Shown here piece by piece: positions 11,640-23,637 of a stretch of 64,000 bases of DNA. Each line of letters opens with the position of its first letter. Within the stretch, counting starts at the first letter, position 1. The stretch spans positions 49,375 to 113,374 of the forward strand of contig MNCI01007793.1 of NCBI GenBank assembly GCA_015680685.1, in the 5' to 3' direction. Source of the stretch: Gnetum montanum. Its lineage: Eukaryota > Streptophyta > Gnetopsida > Gnetales > Gnetaceae. A model generated the notes under the pieces. The model did not search any database. It was given only the letters and a program-made list of their open reading frames with translations, and had not been told where the DNA came from. Both the position numbers and the translations under genes were made by a program.

Positions 11640-14600
11640 GATATCTATCATTTCCAGCTTGCAAAATAAAGACTCAAAACCTGATTTTGATAATGCTTTG
11701 GTGAGGATATCGGCCTCTTAATCCTTGTTAGGAATGTAAGCTAGGCTAACTACTCCTAAGTCAATCTCATGCTTGATAAAGCTCCTATCTATTCTAACAT
11801 GCTTCATGTGATCATACTGAATTGGGTTGTGGACAATGCTTATTGCTAATTTACTATCATTGTAGAGCTTCATATGATCTAATAATAAAATTTTTAGATC
11901 TTTTTAAAGTCTCTTAATCTAAATAAGCTTCACACTCCTTGAGAAATCACCCAGTACTTTCATTTAGTTTTGCTCCTTGATATAATTGACTATTTCTTAC
12001 TCCTCCATATCACAAGATTTCCCCATAATTTCACATAGTATCTAGTTTTGGATTTGCTATCTTCCACTAATCTAGCCTAATGTGCATTACCAAAGCCTTC
12101 CACCTCTTGAGATTCACCTTTCTTGAACAAGAGTCCCTTGCGAGGAGATCCCTTTAGATATCTCAGTACATCATTGGCCACCTTTAGAAGTTAATTTGTA
12201 GGTGAATGCATAAATTGATTGATCACACTCACATTGTAGGTAGTGCTAGCTCTAGTATGTAAAAGGTAGATTAGTTTTTCTACTAGACATTGATGCTACT
12301 CATAGTCAACTGAGGAATCATTATTTGTAACCTTTTGTTTCCAATTCCTTTCCAATGGTATGCTAGTTGATTTACAACCTATTTTTACTATCTCCTTAAG
12401 GAAATGAAGAACATACTTTCTTTAGGTAACAAAGATCCATTGTTTGCTTCTAGCAATCTCCATACCAAGAAAATACCTAAGGATCCCAAGGTCCTTAACT
12501 TGAAATTCATTCTTCAATTTAGTCTTCAACTCTAAAATCTCTAAGTAATCATCATCGATAATCATGATATCATCCACATACACAATGAGAATGGACTTCT
12601 TCCCACTCGATGATTGCTTAGTGAAGATTGTATGATTGGCTTGCCCTTGGATGTATCCAAAACTCTACAATGTTGAGATAAATCTTGAGAACAAGCTCTT
12701 GAAGATTGTTTTAAACCATACAAAGGCTTATTAAGCTTGCACACTTTGTTGCTTTCCATCTCAAATCTTGTTGGCATCTTCATAAACACTCCCTCCTCCA
12801 AATTCCATTTAGAAAAGAATTCTTTACATCAATTTGGTAAAGATCCTATTTAAGATTTACAATAAATGACAATAATACCTTGATTGAGCTCATCTTGGCA
12901 ATAGGGAAAAATGTTTCTTCATAGTTAATACCATAAGTCTAGGTGTATCCTTAAGCAACCAAGTGAGCTTTATACCTCTCTATCTCCTCATTAGACTTGA
13001 ACTTCGCTATGAATATCCACTTCCAGCCAACAACTTTCTTCCCAATAGGAAGATCAACTACCTCCCACATTCCATTCTCTTGAAGTGATCTTATCTCTTC
13101 TTCAATAGCTACTCTCCATTTTAAATTTTGAAGGGCTCCTTGAATATCTTTTGGAGTCTCCACATTGTTAAGGCTAGTAACAAATGCCTTGTAATGATGA
13201 GACAAATTTGAGTAGGTTAGCTGCTAAGAGATGGGATGTTGGGTACAAGTTTGAACAAATTTCTTGAAAGCAATAAGATCCAAATTGTTAGATAACACCA
13301 TACCTTCTTTCATGATTTTAGGATCCTCCGTTGTTTTAGATAGTTGCACAACATGAGAAATCTTTGGTCTCCTTGAATAAACCATAATTGGTTTCGAGAT
13401 GCTTGATTCTTCCCCTCAATTCAATTCATGATCACACTATTTTGAAGGGATTTGTTCCCTATGGGGATTTTCTAGTTTGGTTGGAGTGGAGACTTGAATG
13501 GAGAATGAGACTTAGATGGAATAAATATAGGAAGTAAGAGCGAGGGATTCCAATGATCATCTTCACTTATCATCTTTCCCTAAAGAGAACTATTGGGATC
13601 AAAAATTTGATGTTCCAAAAAAGTTACATCACAAGAGACAAAGAATTTTCTAGAAGGTGGGGGGGTGTGGGGGTGTGAAAGAATATATATCCCTTTTAAG
13701 TTGAAAAGTAGCTAGTAAAGACACACTTAAAGGATTTTGGATCAAGTTTAGTATTTTATGGCTGATGATTATATACATATGCAATGCAACCAAACACTCT
13801 AGGAGAAAGAGAGTTAAGAATACAAACATAAGGATACGTATCAAGTAGACAATTAAGAGGAGTTTGAAGATTTAGAGTTTTGGATGGCATTCTATTTATA
13901 AGATAGCTACAGTTAACACTGCTTCTTCCCAAAAAGAGTTTGGAACATGAGTAGTGAACATAAGAGCTCAGGCTACCTCTAGTAAAAATGTCTATTTTCC
14001 TCTCTATCACTCCATTCTGTTGAGGGGTGTAGGTACAAGAACTTTGATGAAACACTCCATTATCATTTAGTTTTTGTATCAAGTCATTTGTGAAATACTC
14101 TCTACCATTGTCAGTTCTTAGAATTTGGATATTGGTTTGGAGGATATTTAAGATATGTTTGTGAAACTATTTAATAATGGATTCAGTTTCTAATTTTTCT
14201 CTCATGAGATAAACCCAACACACCCTTGTTTGATCATCAATAAATATGATAAATCACTTAGATCCTATGAGAGTGGATTGACAAGCGAGACCCCATGTGT
14301 CAATATGTATAAGATGAAATGGATTTGACACTTGATATTTATGAGAAGGATAATTTTTTCTAGTCTGTTATGCACCAATACAATGTTCAAATTGGAAATA
14401 TGAAGGATTTTTATTGATAAACAAAGTTGGATACAAAGATTTGAGATAAACAATACTAGGGTGACCAAGGCATCTATGCCAAAGCATTATTTCTGAACTA
14501 GATGAAGTTGAAAGGGAGACATTTTCATGAGATTGAATTTTTACAGAAGAACTAGCATCATTGAAAATGTAGAGATCATGTTTCTCCTCAACACTGCCAA

Positions 14601-15060
14601 TCATCCTCCTTGAAGATAGGTCCTAGAAAAGAGAGAGAAGGGGAAAATGTTACTACATAATTTTGATCTTTTAACAATTTTTTGATAGAGAGGAGGTTAT
14701 ACTTTAACTTCAAAACATAGTAAAAAATCTTAAATTCATCCCAAAAATATCAATTGACCCACAACCTACTACCCTTGACATAGTACCATCAGCTACAGTG
14801 ATCTTAATGTCATCATGACACTTCTTTAATTACAAGAATAAACTCTTGTTTCTAGACATGTGATTTGAAGCACCTGTGTTAATAATCCACTTATCATTTA
14901 CATGGAAATGTGTAAAACATGAAGTAGTTAGATTACCTCTATGTGCAACTAAGGCTATGGGTGTCTTTAATGATCTGTCAGCCTCCTTGAGCAGGTTGGG
15001 ATTGCTCAATACTAAGGCTATAGATAAACTTTGTTTATCTATCAAAGATTTGGAAGAAGA
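11640..15060 (-). pseudogene. Copia pol pseudogene (protease, integrase, RT, RNase H)
   Basis: Domains in sense order: protease WIINTGASNHMSRNKS (about 14840-14895), where the catalytic DTGA/DSGA motif reads NTGA; GAG-pre-integrase LWHRCLGHPS (about 14475-14505); integrase core with TDNGREY (about 14100-14120) and TYTPQQNGVIERK (about 14000-14040); reverse transcriptase start with GMWEVVDLPIGKKVVGWKWI (about 13020-13080); the KPLYGLKQSSRA motif (about 12690-12730); the catalytic YVDD (about 12565-12590); and the RNase H tail with ADILTKALSKSGFESLFCK (about 11660-11715). Frameshifts and stops break it throughout. The protein would act in cytoplasmic particles for cDNA synthesis and integration. 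This copy cannot encode it. Confidence 0.9.
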
Positions 15061-15079
15061 ATTGTTTCAACCATTTAAC

Positions 15080-15094
15080 TTGGCTCTAATACCA
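15080..15094 (-). other. Copia primer-binding site (initiator Met tRNA type)
   Basis: The reverse complement reads TGGTATTAGAGCCAA, one transition from the common plant Copia site TGGTATCAGAGC. It directly adjoins the 5' LTR, as in most plant Copia elements. Confidence 0.88.
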
Positions 15095-15348
15095 TGAAGA
15101 AAGAGATGAAATGAAATAGTTCTCTTTATTGAAGTTTATGAAAGATTGCATACAAGGATTTATAGACCAACCTTATTCTATATTCCAGGAAACAAACTAA
15201 AAATGAAAACCAATCTCCTAGAAATCAGAAATGAAAAAATGAATGCTATAAATCAAGGAAAACAAACTCCATAAAATTGTAATTAATCCAACAAAATTAG
15301 AAATTTACTCAATCTACAAAATTAGGAATTTACTTAGTCTTTCTAATA
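15095..15348 (-). repeat. Copia 5' LTR
   Basis: This 254-bp copy is colinear with the LTR at 11359-11617. The sense start has decayed from TGTTGGAAAG to TATTAGAAAG, so the outer CA on the plus strand reads TA. The GAAAT duplication follows immediately at 15349-15353. It would act as the promoter of the element; no clear TATA box was assigned. Confidence 0.9.
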
Positions 15349-15353
15349 GAAAT

Positions 15354-15880
15354 AAATGAATGGATGATATGGTCTCATTGTATATAGAATTAGTCATCTA
15401 ATGATTGGATAATATAGGGAAATATTCACATTATTAGGTCTACATCTTGTTTTATTCCTTTGCACTTTATTAGAAAAATCAACAAAAATATGTACAAGAA
15501 AAATGATGAAAATTATGAAAAAATGACAATAATAGTAAAAAAGATGATAAGAATAGAAAAATGTATAAAGAATGTAAAAGATATCAAAGAATATAAATTT
15601 TTTAAGAAATGAGAAAAGTATAAAATGATAGAAAAGATAATAAAGAATGTGCAAAAGTAGTAAGGAAAGAATAGGTTTAGTGCCTAAGTATCCAACTAGA
15701 CACCTCCACAACTATTATTGAAAATAGCTAATCAGGAGATGGAATGGATTGGAGATGGTTTGATAGATAAGGTAGAATCCATAAAGAAGTCAAGAGTTTC
15801 ATAGAATGGTTTGACTTGTTGAATATTAACAAGATAAGGTTTGTTAAATTAGTTGGATGGTAAATCTACATGATGTCTAA
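15354..15880 (-). repeat. 3' spacer of element D, right of the Copia insertion
   Basis: This is an A-rich, TGTAAAA-rich stretch (for example 15480-15660) resembling the spacer after integrase in C1 (25350-25560) and G (51060-51230). There is no coding potential. It adjoins the end of the D1 integrase at about 15.9 kb and continues at 11353 across the Copia insertion. Confidence 0.55.
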
Positions 15881-18723
15881 TCAGTATATTACATGGATGA
15901 TATAGGGCCCTTCCTGTAAGGTTTGGAAATTAGTTCTTTATGGAAAATGATTGGGATTATAGTAAAGGACTCTATCACCAGGCTTGATAGACATTTTTAT
16001 TATATTTTAATCATGCCTACATTTGGAGTATTTCTTGCAAACCTCATTACTCATCAATGCTACAAGTCGATTTTCATCCAAAAGGTTAAGGTTCATGAGA
16101 TTGAGTCTAGGTCTAGGTCAAGTATACTAGCGGTAGCTAACATCTTGAGCTCTACTTGGATTGGTAGGGTTGGAAGTTTTCCTTTGACTAGTTCACAAAG
16201 CGAGTACCCAATAGAGAGTTTCTATGTGGACCTATATGCCCATAGAGTGTCATTTCGCTTAGTGCTCCAATCCTTTCAAAATTGACTAATATTTCAATTT
16301 AATATTCTCATGAGTTCCCTATTAGTTACTTTTACTTGACCATTAGCTTAGGGATGATATGATGTTGTTAATTTATGATTAACCCCAAGGCGTTGCATCA
16401 GCTTCTTGAATGTAGCTCTCATGAAATGGATTCTGTTATCAAATAACAATATTTTGGGTACTCCAAACCAATTCATCACATGTTGTTAGAAGAATTTAGC
16501 AGTTGTTGTGGTCATATAATATTTTACTATAGTTACTTCTACCCACTTAGTGTAATAATCAATTGTAATTATGATGTAAGATTTTCCATTGGACATTGGT
16601 GTGATGGGCCCCATGAAATTAATTACCCAAATATTGAATGGCTCCAATGATTGTATCCATTGTTGTGGACCTTCATTTCTAGTTATTAGTCCTTCATCAC
16701 ATTGACATCTTTCACAAGAATGGGTGAAATAGTTTGTATCCCTAAATATGGTAGGCCAAAAGTAGCTTGCCATCATCAACTTTAGTGTTGTTTTGCATCC
16801 TGTGTAGTGACCACCACATGGTCCCTCATGCACATCTTGTTAAGTTCTTTATTAGCTCTCTTCTAGAATGCATCATCGTTAGTCGATTGGCACATATCTT
16901 GTATAGGTTTCCATTAAGTTGCATATGTTTTTTTAACTTGGTGAAGGAATTGTTTCTTCTGTTTCTTGTTTCACTTAGTAAGAAAGCTCATGTGTTGTTA
17001 GGTAATCAATGCAATTATTCATCCATGGCTTTTCTATTAAGTTGATTGCCATTGTTATTCTTGTAAATCAATTATCATTAGATATTGGTTTGATAATGAT
17101 TCATCCCATTCTTATGGTTTCCATCTTAATCTTGACAAATGATCAGCTACAACAACATTTTTAGTTTCCTTTTTGTCTATCATGGTGATTTCAAATTGTT
17201 GTAATATCATAAGCCATTGTATCACCCTTGGATTGACCACTAATTTATTCATTAGAAATTAGATGACACTATGATCCATACGAACATAAATAAGGTACCT
17301 AAGAACATAATTTCTAAATTTTTCAAGTGCATACACCATAGCCATAAGCTCCTTTTCTATAGTGGTGTAATTAAGTTGTTCCTTGATGATGCTTCGATTA
17401 GTGTAATGTATCATTAAGCTGAGTGAGTACTGCTCTTAGTGCATAGTTTGAAGCATCTATCATAATGTGGAATAGCTTGGATTAATCTAGAGCTTAAAGG
17501 ATTGGTGTTTCAACCAATTTCTATTTTAATGTCTCAAATGCATTCTCACATTGTTTTGTCCATTAGAATGGTGCATCTTTTGTTTTAAGTTCTACTAGTA
17601 GCTTTGCGACCTTTGAAAAATTCTCAATAAATCTTCTATAATATCATGTATGGCCAAATAATGATTTAACATCCTTAATAGTTTATGACCATTGGGTGAT
17701 GTTTTGAATAACTCTTATTTTTTTCAAGATCCACCTCTATTCCGTTTTGAGATATTTTGTCATAGAACAATACCATCTTGGACCATTAAATGAATTTTCT
17801 ACTAATTGAACTTTAGATTATTTTCAACGCATCTTTTCAAAAGGTACTACAATTGGTCCAAGTATTGTTTGAAGTCTAGCCCATATGTGGAAAAGTCATC
17901 CATGAATACATCCATTCCATTGCCAATATAGTTTTGGAAAATGCTCACTACAAGTCTTTGAGAAGTAGTGAGGGTATTACACAAGCCAAAAGACATTTTC
18001 TTGTAGGAAAATGTTCCCCATGAATTTGTGAATGTAGTCTATTAATCTTCTAGTGTAATGTAGACTTGGCTATACTTGCTATACCTATTAAGGAAACTAC
18101 AGTACCAATGTTCTACAATAGTATCAAGGACTTCGTCAAAAATGATATAAGAAAGTGGTCCTTAAATGTTGTTGGATTTAATAACTAGAAGTCGATGTAG
18201 ACCCTCTACTTGCTACCTTTCTTTGGAACAATGACTAAGGGACTAATCCATTTTTTGTCTACTATTGGATATATGAACCTTACTTTTAAGAGTTTTTCCA
18301 ATTCTTATTTGATCACTTCCTTAAGTTTACAATTCAATCTTTGATGTTTATGGTGAGGTTTGATAGTTGGATTTGTACAGATTTGGTATTGACACATGCA
18401 TGGATCTATATCCATTATTTCATCATAGAACCATGTGAATGCTATTGGCCATTTATTTATCACTTCTAATAATTTACGCTTTTGATCTTTATGAAGATTG
18501 ACATTAATAATTATTGGTTTCATGTTATTCAAAAAAACATACCACATTCAGTAGAGCTTTTAGTTTGAAAGGTTTTGGTTCATACTTGTCTTGGATCGCT
18601 AACTATTCCCATTCAATGTCTTCTTCTTAATATGATTATACATACGAATGTTTCCTTCTTAAATATTCTAACTTGTTAGTTTCTTCAACCTAGGTACTTG
18701 TGATTTTATTCAATGGTTCCATG
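15881..18723 (-). pseudogene. Athila-like Gypsy pol pseudogene D1 (RT, RNase H, integrase)
   Basis: In sense order: a pre-RT linker from about 18723; the RT entry region with QKRKLLEVINKWPIAFTWFYDEI and IDPCMCQYQI (18400-18500); the catalytic VFMDDFS at about 17890-17912, intact; RNase H (about 17100-17560); the integrase zinc-binding and core region HEGPCGGHYTGCKTTLKLM...SYFWPT...CERCQ (16680-16833) and YYTKWVEVTIV (about 16540); and the integrase C-terminus near 15.89-16.29 kb. Many stops and frameshifts are present. The upstream end abuts a second integrase C-terminus (18724 onward), a rearrangement. Confidence 0.82.
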
Positions 18724-19975
18724 CACATATTAGACTTGGTCTCTTTTTTAGTAAAATGTCATAAGGTCCTTCCCATAAGGTTTGAAACTTAGCCTTTTGT
18801 GGCACATGATTGGGATTGTAATAGAGAACGTTATCATTGGGCTGGATTGATACTTGTCTTATTCTAGTGTCATGCCTACATTTGGAGAATTTCTTGTGAA
18901 CCTCATTACTCATCAAAGCTGCAAGTCTATTTTCCTCTAGAAGGTTAAGATTCATTAGACATTCCTTCTAAGCTAAGTTTAAGTCTAGATCAAGTATATT
19001 GGTAGTAGCTAAGGTTTCTAGCTCTAGTTGGATTGGTAGTGTAGGAAGCTTTCCATAATCTAGTTCATAGTATGAATATCCTATCAAGAGTTTCCATGTG
19101 GATCTATATGCCCATAGAGCATCATTCAGCTTAGTTCTCCAATCCTCTTTAAATCAACTAATTATTCTAATTAACTTTTTTGTGATTTATCGATTAGTCA
19201 TTTTTGCTTGATTATTTGCTTGGGGATGGTATGGTGTAGTTAGTTTGTGATTCACCCCAAGTTGTTGCATTAGCCTTTTAAATGTAGCTCCTATAAAATG
19301 TGTTCCATTGTTAGAGATAAGCATGCATGATACTTCAAATCTATTGATCACATGTTGTTGGAAAAATTTGGTGCTTGTTATGGCTGTACAATCTCTGACT
19401 ATAGCCACTTCTACCCACTTTGTGCAATAATCAATAGTAACTATGATGTAATATTCATCATTGGTGCAATAATCAGCTGTAACTACAATGTAAGATTTCC
19501 CATTGAACATTGGTATGATGGATCCCACGAAATCAATTTCCTAGATATTGAATGTCTCCAATGGTTGTATCTATTGTTGTGGATCATCATTTTTGGTTGG
19601 TATTCCTCTCTCACATCGACATCTTTCACAAGATCTGATGAATTAGTGTGCATTTTTAAATATGGTAGCTAAAAATAGCCTACCATCATCAGTTTCTATG
19701 TTGCTCTACATTTTGCACAGTGACTACCACATGGTCCCTTATGCACATCTTATTGAGTTATTTTTTGGATCTCTTCTAGAATACACCATCATACTAGTCC
19801 TATGGCACATATCTTATGAATATTTCCATTTATTTCTCTATACTGTTTTACTTGATAGAGGAACTATTCCTTATATTTCTTGTTCCACTCAATAGGAAGC
19901 TCTTATTTCATGAGGTAAGTCATGTAATCAGTAATCCATAACTTTTTGGTTGAGTTAATAGTCATTTTTATTCTT
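18724..19975 (-). pseudogene. Second integrase pseudogene of element D (D2)
   Basis: The zinc-binding region lies at about 19600-19740, and the core at 19187-19528 includes GSIIPMFNGKSYIVVTADYC, CTKWVEVAIV, the NNGTHF strand and the TTPYHPQANNQAKMTNR motif. The C-terminal domain at 18710-18955 contains FSKCRHDTRIRQVSIQPNDN and KFQTLWEGPYDI. It parallels 15.88-16.85 kb but is a separate copy. A short internal duplication in the core repeats the YCTK...TIDYC text (about 19430-19490). Its upstream neighbour is gag, not RNase H, so protease, RT and RNase H are missing between them. Confidence 0.8.
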
Positions 19976-19984
19976 TTAATCTAA

Positions 19985-22100
19985 TAATGCTTTGGTTTCT
20001 TATATGAATATTACTACCTTGGTGGTGGAATTTCCTATGCTTTTGGTTGTTACCATTACTACTGATATGACTCTTGTGTTTGAGGGTAGGCTTTGCTTAA
20101 ATAATATGATGGCCAGTAAGGTTGTCAGAAGTTAACCTGTGGGTAAGATAATCATCTTGGCATCTATTTCTTGACAAATCTTGGATTAAGCATGTATGCC
20201 CTATACTCTTACACGTGGGCCATGATAGGGCAACGTCCCTTAGGATGTTCATATTGGCACACTTTGCATCCTTCTTTATATTCTAAACTAAAGTTTTTGA
20301 ATTTCTTAACTACAGAAAATTTTCCTTTATGTCTATAGTTCTCTTGTTCATTATCTCTTATTTTCTTCATTTTTTTAGAGCTTATTCAATCTTTTCCTTG
20401 ACTATCTTGAGTAAAGCAGAAAATTTTTCATCTACAAAATCCAAAATTTTCTCTACCTTTGTCATAGTGTCATTGACTAATTTTTGGATAAGTAGAGTCT
20501 TCTTTTGGATGGCATCCTCCAAATTTTCTTCTTCTTGTCTTTTGCACATTCTCACATCCCTTTTCCTTATTACACGTTCTTGATTCTACTCTTCTACCGA
20601 TTCTCTTTTCTTTAATTCTTCTTCCTCTTTGACCACATGGTCTATTAGTCTTTGGAATCAATGGACTATCATTTCTAATAATCTACCTTGGGTATATACC
20701 ACAAGGATTTCTCTAGTCTTGTTCATTAACCCATTAATAATATGTCTAAGTTATTTCCTTTGGGAAAATCCATTGCCTGGGCATCTATGTAGTAATGAAT
20801 ACCAACTCATTGCCATGTTAAGGGATTCATGTGTCCCTTGCTTCTATCCTTGAATTTTTTTTAAATTGAACACTCTTGAATAGGTTTTATACTTGTCATT
20901 AAAAAGCTCCAGCATGGTATTCCAGCTTCATATTGTTTCTAATTTTAAGGATTAGTACTAGATTTCTACTTCCTTGATGAGTGTTCAAGGAAAAAACTTT
21001 AACTACTACCAATCATTCTCAATGTTCTGAAGGATTCAAGCATTATGGAAGGCTTAGAGGTGGTGTTGTGGATTTGCATTGTATGCACCTTGAAACATGG
21101 GAAAGTTGTTCATATCTATTCACTTATTGTATCTATCCCTTACATGCATGGTAGGGATATACACCACTTGTCTTATGTTAATCATATTATGAGTGTCCAA
21201 TAGGGGTTCTTCATGACCTTCAAGTTCATAGACTCCATTGTAGTTATGACTTCTTTAATCTTCATAGTGTTGTTCCATTTCCTCATGCCATATCTTGCCT
21301 CTTCTTTTTTCATAATTATCTTCATCATCATCAAGATATATTCTTTGATGTACATGTCTCTCATGATCTCATTGTCTTTCCCTATCATAGTCGCTTGGTA
21401 TTCATTACCTCTTGTTGAATTTCATGGATGAGCATGTAGAGGAATATGAAGTAGTTGGAGAATGGTGCCAACTAGTTCTCCTTCTATGAATCTACAAATC
21501 GTTCTCTTTTAGTTTTATGGAAGCTTTAGGTGTTGAACTCTACCTAAGCTTAGAGTCTTCTATATCTCTCCTAGGTGTTTCTATAAGGGTTGAGTGCAAT
21601 TATATTTTGATAGGTTCATCTAGATACATGATCTAAGTTTATGAATGAGATTCATAAGTTTAGTGGAGTTCTTCCAACATGAACATATCATCATTTATTT
21701 CCTCTAGGAAAATAGTGTAAGGTACTTTCCTCCCTTTGTTGTGCTCATGTCTTGTCTCCATGGCAACATCCCTTATTACTTGTGCTTTTGTAGGTTGATA
21801 TAACTTGGTCATGTGTTTAATGACATGGTTTCCTTGTGCATGGCCAAGGTTCAACCTCATTAGTTCCTGCATAATTGATAATATCAACTATAAATCTCTT
21901 TACTTTAGATATGCATCCTAGTGGAAGAAAAACATGAAATTATGATAGTATGAATCTGTATGAGCATAGGAAATCCTAGTTGACATGGATGCACTCCAAT
22001 CTTCTTCATCATATCCTTTTTCATGGCTCTTGTAAACTTCTTTGGCAGGTAGTGACTTTTGTTTAAATGTAGAATTTGTATTATGATTTGATGCTTTTAA
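19985..22100 (-). pseudogene. Athila-like gag pseudogene of element D
   Basis: This is colinear with the plus-strand gag at 60.08-62.1 kb. Landmarks are the retrotransposon capsid domain with FQGAYNANPQHHL, NIENDW and a LKFFP-TL segment (about 20950-21110), the VYTQGRLLEM segment (about 20670-20700), and the variant zinc knuckle (C-x2-C-x3-H pattern, about 20228-20270) followed by IMAHV and a Leu/Asn-rich stretch. The start lies near 22.1 kb, shortly after the primer site. Stops and frameshifts are frequent. The frame ends abruptly at about 19985, where integrase sequence begins. Confidence 0.75.
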
Positions 22101-22205
22101 GTATTTGTGTGTGTGTTAAAACAATTAATTCAAGTATGAAAATAGAAATTGTAATTCTTTAATATAGTAAACTCTATAAAACCAACTACTAGGCAAACAT
22201 TGACA

Positions 22206-22225
22206 CATCCTCAGTAGCGATACCA
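22206..22225 (-). other. Primer-binding site of element D (tRNA-Asp type, eroded)
   Basis: The site lies one base from the LTR edge at 22227. It aligns to the complement of the A2 site (59941-59960) with several changes. Plant Athila and related Gypsy elements commonly use a TGGCGCCGTTGCCGGGGA-type site complementary to tRNA-Asp. Confidence 0.6.
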
Positions 22226-22226
22226 A

Positions 22227-22817
22227 TGATGAGTGGCTGGGTATTCCAACATTTCACCATACAAGTCACAAGCATTCACACATGACCAGATCATAATCTA
22301 TAAATAGAAAATGTAAATATGCTAGTAGATGATAATTGGTTTGGGATCATTCTCTTCTCACCTTGAGCTAGTGAAGTTCAAGTAGCATGGTTAAACTCTT
22401 AGTGAGGTATATGATATATTGATGTTGTAGGCTTAATTTAATTCTAAGTGCTTCGATAGCAAAAATAATGAGAATACAGTCTAAGTCTAAGTGATAACTA
22501 AAATATAAATCTATTCTATCCTATGGTAATAAGAATCCATTGTTGATTTGCCATACACATCCTAGGCTCATATAATCATTATTGGGATTACCAAATGAAT
22601 TCACTACTAAGTGAATCAAGTGAAGTCACTACTAGATTACCAAATGATTATACTTAACACCTAAAACAAGTTGTACTCATTCCACCTTATTAATAAATGT
22701 GAGAAAAGTAAGGTACTTAAGAAATATAAAGAACTAAACTAAGGTAAACATATTAAAGGAATGAAAGTTAAACTAAGTAGGAAATAAAGAAACTAAATGT
22801 AATGTGGTAATGGTGAG
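22227..22817 (-). repeat. Inner part of the element D 5' LTR, split by C1
   Basis: This begins TGATGAGTGGC on the plus strand (sense end ...ACTCATCA), directly after the primer site. It ends at the GTGAG target duplication (22813-22817), where C1 begins. The missing U3 part resumes at 32590 beyond C1: the resumed text GATCTTTATTTCCAGCCCTGAGC matches the LTR at 41642-42423, which confirms the two halves belong together. Confidence 0.75.
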
Positions 22818-23637
22818 TGATGAGTGGCGAGGTACCCCTACACCCAACCATATGAATCACAAGTATTCATGCATGATCTAGTCAAATTATGTAGACCTTA
22901 AGTTGTTAAGTACACTAGTTCAAAGAAGTGAAATCTAATTGAAACAATCGTTGTCTTCTCAGTTACACTTGTGAGATACAAGTATATGGTTAAGTGCAAC
23001 TGAGGTATATGATTTTTATCATTTTATATTTTATAAGTTTAATCTCCTAGAACAAGAATGAAAGGTAGAGTAATTTATGATTTAATTAATCTACTACCAA
23101 GCTAACCTAACACAAGTACCTGTTCCCACTCTCCAAACACATCCTAAATCTGTATAGTGCTATTGGGTTACGAAATGTTAAGTGTTTCTGGATAACCAAG
23201 TGCTACACATATGCTCGAAGTGGTCATGCTTGTGTTCATTAACAACTAGAAATTAATTACTTAATTAATATGCATTAAAGTAGAGTGTATGAATATTGAA
23301 TTCATTAAAGGAAACATTAATCTATTCTTAGTGTTGCAAGGATTATCAAAAGGGTTCATCTTTATTTCTATCACACTATTGTGCTTAGGTGCATTAGTGC
23401 TCTAACAAAGATCTGTACATATTCAGACTTGTGCTATGGGGAAAAAATATTCTAACTTTAGAGAAAATAAATTGTAAGAGCTTCGTTATGCTATGACAAA
23501 AACTATATGAAAATCTTGTGCCTGAGCACTATATTTATAGGCTAGCATATACCTCATGATATCGAGTATTCAACACCATGTCTTAGGCTTCGATATTAGG
23601 TATTCAACATTGGAGAAAATTAAAATATGATTCATCA
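22818..23637 (-). repeat. C1 3' LTR
   Basis: This is 820 bp, TGATGAGTGGCGAGG...ATGATTCATCA on the plus strand. A TATA-like ATATTTATAG (23531-23540) lies downstream (in sense, upstream of R) of decayed CGATATCGAG/CGATATT motifs at about 23550-23600. Internal spacer begins at 23638. Confidence 0.85.

Larger units (their letters stand above)
11359..15348 (-). mobile_element. Ty1/Copia LTR retrotransposon, gag-deleted, with 5-bp target duplication
   Basis: Both LTRs, the primer site, the polypurine tract and a perfect 5-bp target duplication GAAAT (11354-11358 and 15349-15353) delimit a 3,990-bp element in reverse orientation. In sense order: 5' LTR (15348-15095), primer site, protease, GAG-pre-integrase, integrase, reverse transcriptase, RNase H, polypurine tract, 3' LTR (11617-11359). 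The protease begins within about 150 bp of the primer site, so the usual 0.8-1 kb of gag is missing. The host site is the 3' spacer of element D. Confidence 0.93.

Noticed and set aside
15923-16285. 120-codon plus-strand open stretch
   Set aside because: It is antisense to the C-terminal domain of the D1 integrase.
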